From Epiperipatus broadwayi (taxonomy: Eukaryota; Onychophora; Udeonychophora; Euonychophora; Peripatidae): 64,000 nt of DNA. The stretch spans positions 4,756,751 to 4,820,750 of the forward strand of contig JAQFVV010012477.1 of assembly GCA_028023455.1 (NCBI GenBank), given 5' to 3'. Each line of letters begins with the position of its first letter. Position 1 is the first letter of the stretch. This document shows, piece after piece, positions 10,786 through 19,147 of this stretch. The position numbers were made by a program, and so were the translations under genes. The notes under the pieces are model-generated. The model had not been told where the DNA came from and did no database searches. It saw only the letters and a program-made list of their open reading frames with translations.

Positions 10786-11788
10786 TCATAAAGTTCTGTT
10801 AACTTTTGTGCTAATGCCTGCTACATTTGTTGCTGAACAATTTATTATTTTGTCTTCTCCATCATCAATTAGTTCCAACACACTCATGTGATCTTCTGTG
10901 ATATGATCAGCATCAACATTTCTTCTTCTATTTTCTCTTTGACTTTGTGCATTTAAATCGTTTTGATTTTTATTATTACTATTGGTTTTTAGCTTTTGAG
11001 CATAAGAAACATTATGTTCTATTGCATTCCTATTTAGTTTTCCTTTGTTTTTAATATTGGTGGTTTGATTAAGACTGGGAAAATGCATTTCAGTTTGTAA
11101 ATTATTATTATTAATTATTTGACTTTGATTTTTTGAAACATCATCACAATATGAATTTTTTAAAATTTTTTGATTTTTCTTTTTGCAATGCTACTTCCTT
11201 GAAATAATTTTGGAGATATTCTCTTTATATGGGGAGCTTTATTTAAGTCTTTTCCATCTAAATTTGTCCCTGAAAGCATGTTTTTAGGAGAATTCCTGTT
11301 TAAAACAAGCTTAAATTCATAATATTTGGGCACTTCAGTTTAACACCTTCAATATCGTCAAATTTATTTATTTTTTTGCTTTGTAACTGCTAGCAAGCTA
11401 TTTTCACTTATAATTGGTTCAAATTTTGATGAATTTTTGATAATTCCAAATCATTATTTATTATTGAAATATCATTTTGTTTTTGCATTGAAATAACTTT
11501 TTGATTCCTAGTTTTCATATTCCTTTGCAACTCTATCGTGACATTAGGCTGAAAGATTTATCAATGAAACTTTTTTCTTTTTTACTCTGAAAGTTTTTTT
11601 GAGATAATACATTTTTTTTCCTTTGCATTTCTTATAAGCTTAGGTAACTTTGAAGGACTATTAATGTTCTTAATTCCTGTCTTTTTGCCTCTTAAGTTCA
11701 CATTCTGTTCATCTCCGTTAGCATTCGAGTTTTTACCAGCATCCATATTGGACTCTGCTGTTAGTAATTTCAGTTTTAAATTTTGCAT
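10786..11788 (-). pseudogene. LINE ORF1 N-terminal region, Asn/Lys-rich, decayed
   Basis: Two open pieces on the minus strand (11788-11582, beginning MQNLKLKLL, and 11088-10786, beginning MHFPSLNQ) are rich in Asn, Lys, Ser and Gln. They line up in front of the zinc-knuckle part. The second contains NVSYAQKLKTN, like the short YA..L motif seen in some ORF1 proteins. I take the ATG at 11788 as the likely ORF1 start because nothing coding is visible beyond it. Low complexity makes the assignment depend mainly on position. Confidence 0.5.
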
Positions 11789-11829
11789 TGCACACCTTTA
11801 ATTATTTAAAATAATTGATTTAATACTAT

Positions 11830-12540
11830 GGTATTTTAAAGCCAATGTACTTACCCCTTTGTTTGATACAAAAAAACGATCATCACAATGAGATATATAA
11901 GTAAGTTATTTTGAGTTTAAGAATATGATCTATACTGCAGTTGTGCTATAAACATCACCAAAAACAGTTTTAGACAGGGTTACTAGATATATCAATCTGC
12001 AAGCAGCATACATTTTGTTTGAATTAGAAATAAATGTATTTTTTGATAAACCAAAAGCCTGTTTATTGAATATTTGCAGTATCTTTAATCTGAAGATCAT
12101 TTCAGATATAACCGACAGCAGAATCCACTAATAATGATTACATCTAACTATACGGTATATTTATATGTAATAATTTAATCTATATTTTGATTTTTTTTTT
12201 TTTTCAAAATAATGCTGACAAACTAACTAATCTATTTCTTTCTACACTATTTATTTTATTTATAGTGTTATTAATATAAATTATAGAAATATTAAACATA
12301 ATTAATGATTTATATATATATATTACTGTGTTCAATATTTATTTGTAATGTGTCAAAATTAACTCTCGATGTCACTGTTGTTATAGATAGTTAAAATATC
12401 TTCTAATCCTATCGGTAAGACTAGCAATAACATTCTTTTGCCCTCCTTTTTGGAATATATATAAAGAAATATTTCAAATACTAAGAATAAATTTTTAAAT
12501 CAATCAAAAAAATTTATATTTACAAACCTGGAGCCTAATT
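11830..12540. other. AT-rich DNA without recognisable features
   Basis: Contains poly-T and short TA runs. No gene or repeat family recognised. Confidence 0.5.
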
Positions 12541-12544
12541 GTAA

Positions 12545-13140
12545 AAATAGGGGATTTGAACTCAGACTTTCAAGCACCCTTCAACTATCCATACTATCGG
12601 ATACCACTGACACACATGACCACATACATGTAGAAAAGATAAATAATCACCAATATCCATATTTAATGCTAAACCAGCACTCATAAGTTGGTCCAGATTA
12701 TCATCTCCCAGCCACATATATAATCAGTGCTCAGTTTATATTAAGATAACAAATATTCATACTTTAATGAACAGTTTTCAATACACTCCATCCTCCAACT
12801 CTTTAGCCATCCATACCATTGAAAATATGATGATGGAAAGCCCAAAATCCCATGCTGATTTCAATGGTATGGCTGGCTGAAGAGTTGGAGGATGGAGTGG
12901 ATTGAAGCCTTTCCATTAAAGTATGAAGATTTGCTATCTTAATATAAACTGAACACTGGTTCTATATATGTGTGGGAGATGATAATCTGGACCAACTGAT
13001 GAGTATTGACTTAGCATGAAATACAAAAATATTGGTGATTATTTATCTTTTTTACATGTACGCAGTCATGTGTATAATTGGTATCAAATAGTATGGATAG
13101 TTGAAGGATGCTTAAAAGTCTGAGTTCAAATCCCATATAT
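12545..13140. repeat. Foldback element, family F1 (two arms head to head)
   Basis: The left arm (about 12547-12838) begins GGGATTTGAACTCAGAC. The right arm (about 12860-13133) is its diverged reverse complement, ending GAGTTCAAATCCC. Arms are about 280 bp with a short centre. Single arms of the same family occur at 26310-26560, 35885-36190, 37445-37735, 40780-41095 and 53195-53560, and a short hairpin form at 54735-54920. The outer 30 bp includes GTTCAAATCC, which resembles a tRNA B box, but lies at the outer end of the unit. No protein is encoded. Confidence 0.75.
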
Positions 13141-13506
13141 TTCTAAATATTTTAAACTGATTGATAGTTTTTAATTGACAAGTTTGATTTCTTTTTAAAT
13201 CTTGACAATAGTGAATCAAAAGACAAAAATATGCAATATATATTTATATTATTTACTGTATTAAATACTTATTTGAAAGGTATCAAGTTTAATTCTCGAT
13301 ATCATTGTTATTGTAAATAATCATATATATATATATGTGTATGTAAGAATTAAAAGTTTTAGTGATTTTTTGTATATATCGAGAGTTTAGCTATGGTGTA
13401 ATCAATGAACAACCAAGTAAAAACAGAACTAGCAAATTGAAATTACATCTAGTAATGATATTTATTTCGCTTGTTCTTTATAAATCAAATATGGCATCTA
13501 CTTTTT

Positions 13507-13597
13507 TTTTTTAAGTGTCATAGCATCGGCCGGGACGCGAACCCGCAACCCGGGCAACTGCTTGCAAGTGCAAGGCAGTCGCTCTGGTGGCCGAGGG
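13507..13597 (-). mobile_element. tRNA-derived SINE, copy 1, with target duplication
   Basis: On the minus strand the copy reads a D-arm-like GGCCACCAGAGCG, an anticodon-like CTGC/GCAG stem region, and a B box GCGGGTTCGCGTCCCGGC. It then runs through CCGATGC and CTATGACAC into an A-rich tail. It is flanked by the 14-bp direct repeat GGCATCTACTTTTT at 13493-13506 and 13598-13611. Compared with the copies near 40.6 and 45.8 kb its 5' end is slightly truncated. The element is essentially a tRNA-like molecule plus tail, with no separate body. Confidence 0.8.
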
Positions 13598-13619
13598 GGC
13601 ATCTACTTTTTTCCAAGAT

Positions 13620-14440
13620 TTAAATAAGTCAAACAGATCAGACATTAATACTTTATATATGTTTCAAACCTATTTCAAGCTTTCATACGTGTGAAGTATT
13701 ATCGTCTAATGTAACTCCTTGATTTAAGATTAGAGAATAAGTAAGGAATAGGTTCTATATTTGATTTGCAGAGAATTATATAAACAATTATTATTATTAG
13801 ATAATATAGAATTTTAGTTTGGTAGTTCAGTTTATAATTATTAATTTACTTGGTAGCATTATAAATGAAGTCTATTAAAATTATATGCAGAAAAATCTTA
13901 ATCAAAATTTTAAAAATGTTTTAATTATATATATAAAAATAATAAAGCTAATTTTGCTGAAAGCTAAAATGATTTATAAATGTAAGTCACAGGAAAGCAA
14001 TTTCAAATCGGTAGTCAAGGTAACCTTTCATTCACCTTTACTGATTTTTTGATAATTATTTTATTTTAATTTTTTTGTTTTAATTATTAAATTAATATTA
14101 TTTACCACATACTTGTTGTGAGAGAGAGATAAAGAGAGTAGTTTGAAATTTTGTATCTTTGTAAATAGTTGTACTGTACAACTTTTATATGAGGACTGTG
14201 CTTGTATATATTAACTGTTTACAAATGTTTTTAAGGTGTAATCATTATGAATATATATATATATACTCTCAGAGTTGCTCAATATTGATTAAATAATGGT
14301 AATAATGTTGCACAATGTAATCTCACTTTCATAATTATTTTTGTGACAACTAATGCCCTGATAGGCATGTGATAATTTAACCCTATATTAAATTAAGATA
14401 CTAAAGACAATAAATCTTAAAATCATAAAGCTAAAGTAGT
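13620..14440. other. AT-rich DNA without recognisable features
   Basis: Only short TA and GA runs (for example around 14120-14137 and 14250-14266). Nothing coding seen. Confidence 0.5.
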
Positions 14441-14886
14441 CAATAAATAATCAAAATTACCTCAAATTCACTACTCAACCAGATTAGCCAAAAATAAACT
14501 CTAAATCCTACCAATGGTTTCATTGCTACAAGCAGACTTCTCAAGTATAAAGAACTACAGAATAACAAATATTTAAATTGAATCTCTCCCACAATTCCAC
14601 TTATTTCCCATGCACCATTAATATTAAAAGGACTTTTACATAAGTTAGTTGCATCAGAATCATAAATTTTTGATGATAAAGATTTTTTAATTTTTTTTAT
14701 TTCATTTCTCTCGAAGAAGACAATCTTAGCTTCATCAAAATGAATAGTGTAGCCTGTAATTTTTTCATGGATATATAAAGCAGAACTTAGATATTTATAT
14801 ATAACCCTACTTTTATGTACCTTTATTCCTTCATTTAAGCTCAAACTACATTGAAAAAAGGTATAGGCTACAGTATTAATTTGCAT
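14440..14886 (-). pseudogene. Unidentified repeat-borne open frame, 148 residues
   Basis: The open frame includes EAKIVFFERNEIKKIKKSL, KIYDSDATNLCKSPFNI and, near the end, VGFRVYFWLIWLSSEFEV. The right arm of the inverted repeat encodes a similar but stop-interrupted peptide on the plus strand (KIYDSEAIDLFKSSFNI). Keeping the peptide while being duplicated suggests a mobile-element protein fragment rather than chance. I do not recognise the family. The last third is hydrophobic and may be in the wrong frame. Confidence 0.35.
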
Positions 14887-15175
14887 AAAGCTAAGGTTTT
14901 CTTTTTTGAGAGAAATTAAATAAAAAGAATTAAAGAATCTTTATTATTAAAAATTTATGACTCTGAAGCAATTGACTTATTTAAAAGTTCTTTTAATATT
15001 AAGGATATAAGGAAGGTAAATGGAATTATGAGTAAGATTTAATTTAGATATGTTGTTATTTTGTAGTTCTTTACACTTGAAAAGTCTGCATGTAGCAGTG
15101 AATCATTGGTAGGGCTTTAGAGTTTATTTTTGGCCAATCTGGTTGAGTAATAAATTTGGGTAATTTTGATTAAAG
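14447..15175. repeat. Inverted duplication of an unidentified coding remnant
   Basis: The left arm (about 14447-14733) is the reverse complement of the right arm (about 14886-15175). The 150-bp spacer belongs to the left copy only. Both arms translate to related peptides, on opposite strands. Confidence 0.75.
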
Positions 15176-15189
15176 ATAATAAGAAAGAA

Positions 15190-15963
15190 TAACATAGAGA
15201 GAAGACAGAACATATTGTCTGTATCAGAATAGTACCTATCCTTCAATGAAACAATATTATATCCTAGAAGACACTGAGATTCTTTGTCTGACATTGTTTT
15301 ATTATTTGCAATTAATTCTCATACTCAAAGATTATTTTCCTATCCACCCATTGTGGACTCCATAGGTAGGCTAGTTTCAGCATGTGGTATTATATACATA
15401 CATATATATTATAATTCCAAATAATTATTTATATTTATTTGTCCTATGGCTTTCTGAGATTACATTTGTTCAAAACTTTGATTCACATGTAATTAAGTTG
15501 TTTTGCATTCTTTTTTTTTTTTTTTTATTTTATTTCTTGATTCATTACAAAAAAATCTTGAACAAATATTATTTGAATACCTTTTACAGAAGAAATATAA
15601 AATATGTAAAAAAAAAAATAGCAAAAAGTGACATAAAAATGAAATTTGATATTTGTTTTAAAATCTCTTAGCATCTTTGAATATTATTTATTCAATCTAT
15701 TTTTTTTAAATATGCAAATATAAATAAAAATATATTTTGATGAAATAACTTTTATTAAAAAGCTTTTATTTATTTTGACTTAATTTTTTATTTTATAATG
15801 CCCAAAAGCTTCTGTTAATAATTTTTTGGAATGCAGTAGTCCCTTCTTATCTATGTACTCACCATCTATGGCTTTAAAAGAAAACATTTATTTTTTATAT
15901 AGTAAATTAATAATTCATAAATTTGATTTTATATACTTTGATACACCCCTGCCTATGTGGTCA

Positions 15964-15965
<2 letters not shown>
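15190..15965. other. AT-rich DNA with homopolymer runs
   Basis: Long T and A runs (for example 15510-15528). No gene seen. Confidence 0.5.

Positions 15966-16035
<70 letters not shown>
15966..16035. repeat. (TA)n microsatellite at LTR element border
   Basis: About 70 bp of almost pure TA repeat directly abuts the first LTR base. It probably served as, or grew at, the insertion site. Confidence 0.9.
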
Positions 16036-16038
<3 letters not shown>

Positions 16039-18162
16039 GCCATTACAATTTAGTCACTAGCTAAATTTATAGTAATGTGCATGTAGAAAAGGTAAACCAA
16101 AAATCATCATCACATTTTTATATAATCATAAATGAAGCTGTAGGGCATCCAAGTTCAAACCCTACAAGGTCCAGTTCTAAAAGCTTTAAACAGAGAAAGA
16201 ATGGGTCAACAATTACATGCTTTACTTGTTTGTGTGTTGATAGAAAGGTAATACACACATTTAAACTATTTAATATTTAATTTTTCTTTAAAAAGCAAAG
16301 TTATAATGCATACATATAGGCAATGTATGTGTAAATTATTTAATTGTTTTATATTTCAAATATTAAACATTTTAACTTTCTTTAAAACTAACCTATGCTT
16401 GATCAATTCTAATATTTTATTCTATACTTTTATTTTGCTTTTCTTTAATTATAATTGGGATTTAAAAGTTACAGATTTAATTAAATAATTGGGTTATAAT
16501 TACTAAGCTAGCAATCATATTATTTAAGGTTAGTTTATGAATGATTTGAAAGAATGAAGGATGTGTGTACATTACATACAAAAATTTACATTTCCTAAAT
16601 ATTGAAAGAAAAGGAAGTATTAAATCTGTCAAATTATTTTTTTTGTACAATTTTTTGTTAAAAGAGGAAATCTGTTTAATCAGATATCGATCTTTGTAGC
16701 AATTTTTTTTTGTAAATGATTGTTTCACTTTGGAAGCTTATAATGGGTCAGAGCTCTAATTTTGAATTGTCTTATCTCAAGATCTAAAGAAGGAAGCTCA
16801 AAGATTTGAAGTGTTACCTGGATGTTAAAAAGAAAGAAAAAAAAGAAAAGAAAGGAAATAAGGATTGAGTCTATTTTTTTTTTAAACAAAAGTGTCTGGA
16901 AAAAGGATTAAACTTTTCAGTTGAAAAATAATTTAGTTGAAAATAAATTAGAGATCTAATTAAAACAAATTTGTCCAAAAATAGCAAGTGATGCTATCTC
17001 TGATTGGTTAAGTTAGCTAAAAATTGGATATAAAAAGCTGTCTTGAATTATTATTAAGATTATTGTGATTGATTCAGATTATTAAACTATCAAATTGAAT
17101 GTTGAAAATATAAGAAATGGCAGGCTAGAAAAATTATATGTATGTCCCATTTGCTGGACCATCTGGGGAAGCTGCACATCACATAGGAAAGAAAAGATGT
17201 GTCTAAAATAATATTCTACACCTTTCAACTGACCAGATAAATAAGATGTTTTTAATAGAAGGAAGAAAGCATTCACCTGCATTCAAAGAAGATGAATTAA
17301 TCTACTGATAAATATTAATCATCAAGTCCAATTAATTGTTACAACAACTGATTTTAAACTCAAGAAAATTTACAAATGGGAAAACAACTGCTGTATTTCA
17401 TCCACATGCTTGACAGGAAGAGAAGAAAAATTAATATAATGATTTCCAAATTATCCACTAAAGCAAATAACCTCAATAGAGTCATCATCATCAAATAGTT
17501 ATACACCTCAAGAAAGAGATTGTTCCCACATAAAACGGAAATAGTAGCTGCAGAAATATAGAGACATTATACAAGACAAGTTTGAACCCTTGGAAATTCG
17601 CCACAAACAAAAGATCGGTAATATGACTTTTTATATCTATTTTCTTTATGATATCAGTCTTAATAAACATTTTAGCAATAAAGTGGTATATTTTATTTAA
17701 AGAACTTTTAAAGACTATTCAGATCAATTAAAAACAAGAATGTCTTACTAAAAATAACTTTGAGCTTCATAAATGACCTTGAATGTATGAAAATTATTTG
17801 TTTATTAATTTTACAATATTAATGTGTAAAACAATTTTTTTTATGGTGTTATGATTTTAGTTTTAACTGATATATTATTATTATTTTGGTTTTTAATAAT
17901 ATTTTGTTATTATGGGATAAAACACGCACATACATAATAATATTTTTATATGTGTATAATTGGGAGTGAATGTGAAATAATGAGTAGTATTAGAATATTA
18001 GATTATTTTGTTTCAAGTTCAGTATAGATTTCAGTGCTTGGAAGGGAGGGGGAGAAAATAATTTAAAACTCTTTTCTAAAACTTGCTCTTTCAATTTTAC
18101 TAACATTTTTTTTTACATTCTATTTACATGTTGGATTTTAAAGTATGTGTGCCAATGAGCAG
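16036..18162 (+). repeat. 5' long terminal repeat
   Basis: 2127 bp, beginning TGTGCC and ending GAGCAG (possibly ending at the CA one base earlier). It contains a CCAAT-box-like and TATA-like pair near 17003-17038 and several AATAAA signals downstream (for example near 17659 and 17680). Small open frames inside occur in both LTRs, but nothing suggests they are genes. Confidence 0.9.
17003..17038 (+). promoter_or_regulatory. Putative LTR promoter (inverted CCAAT box plus TATA box)
   Basis: ATTGG (inverse CCAAT) at 17003-17007 is followed about 22 bp later by TATAAAAAG at 17029-17037. Both are kept in the second LTR (TATA at 22939-22947). Position inside the LTR fits a Pol II promoter with transcription starting near 17060. 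No experimental support. Confidence 0.45.
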
Positions 18163-19147
18163 CTTGTTTTTTTTTTTTTTTTTATCAATTTTGAAAATAG
18201 AGATGAATATCACAACTTAAGACAAAGGTGAAATAAATAATAGATTTTTTTTTGTGGAACATTAAAATAATTTATTGCCAGATAGGATAGGCATAGTAAT
18301 AGTGATGAATTATGGAATAGTAGTCTCATGTGTGTTTGGGGAGTTCATTTTGTAAAAAGTCTATGATTTTAGAGGTTTGATTGGATGGTTGATCGTTGGA
18401 GTTTGGTTGGTTAGATTGCAGTTTTGATGATGAGTGAGGAGTTTTGTCATTGCCTTGAGAATGCTATGTATTTCGTGTAACTTATGAATGATCAAACCCA
18501 TTCACTGCTCCAACCCAATTTATATGTTATCTTTATTTTATCATAAAGCAGTTAACAGTAGTCCTGCCATGATATCAGCCTATAAGTCTCCAAGAGAGAG
18601 AGCAAGGTTTCGTTTTTGTAGTCTATAATAAGCAGGGCATTCCTTGATACTTGCCACATAAGACTCCAAGAGAGAGAGCAAGGCATAGTTTATCTATTTT
18701 AGCCCCTAAGACTTAAAATACATCTTTTATTGCAACAGAGTTTGCTTCATTCAATCAAGGGTTGTGGTAGTTAATAGTGATCGAATTGGGATGATCTTCT
18801 GAGTGCTCGTGATGCATTGTGTGATTATAGTGTTGACTGAATTCTTTTATTTATCTCAAGATTGTGAACTGCTAGTCATTCTGTGGACTGTCAATATCTG
18901 TCGTTGATTTCTGGGAGAATGGATGAATGTATAATTTGGGCTATTACAGACAGACATGCACTATATAGATTATTGTTGTGTAGTTCATTAAATAAGGATA
19001 TTAAAAATTTTTTTTTTGTATTTGTAAATGCATAATAAGGTGAAAATCAAATCAGTCAGTTGGTCAGAATAGGTGTCAGACAGGGAGAAGATGTGTGGAT
19101 TTTTGATGGTCAGGGAAGTACAGATGGGATATATATAGTTTTATAAC
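18163..19147 (+). other. Internal leader of the LTR element
   Basis: Starts with CTTG and a 17-bp T run. I see no tRNA primer-binding site next to the LTR. A short direct repeat, CCAAGAGAGAGAGCAAGG, lies at about 18591 and again near 18667. No ORF before the ATG at 19148. Confidence 0.6.

Larger units (their letters stand above)
6000..11810 (-). mobile_element. Degraded L1/Tx1-like non-LTR retrotransposon (LINE)
   Basis: Read on the minus strand the order is ORF1 (11788 to about 9469, with a zinc knuckle), APE-type endonuclease (about 9371-8600), linker, reverse transcriptase (about 8298-7357) and a C-terminal Cys-His motif (7106-6336). This is the full order of an APE-class LINE with two ORFs. 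Frameshifts and stops separate the pieces, so it is inactive. The zinc-knuckle ORF1, the endonuclease and the C-terminal CX2CX7HX4C-like motif without a visible RNase H fit the L1/Tx1 side of the tree best; I hold the clade loosely. The exact 5' and 3' ends are not resolved, and 6000-6335 is probably 3' untranslated sequence. Confidence 0.85.

Noticed and set aside
16077-17282. Small open frames inside the 5' LTR (repeated in the 3' LTR at 21984-23195)
   Set aside because: Their conservation follows from LTR identity; no coding motif. A B-box-like GTTCAAACCC near 16152 was also judged too weak alone.
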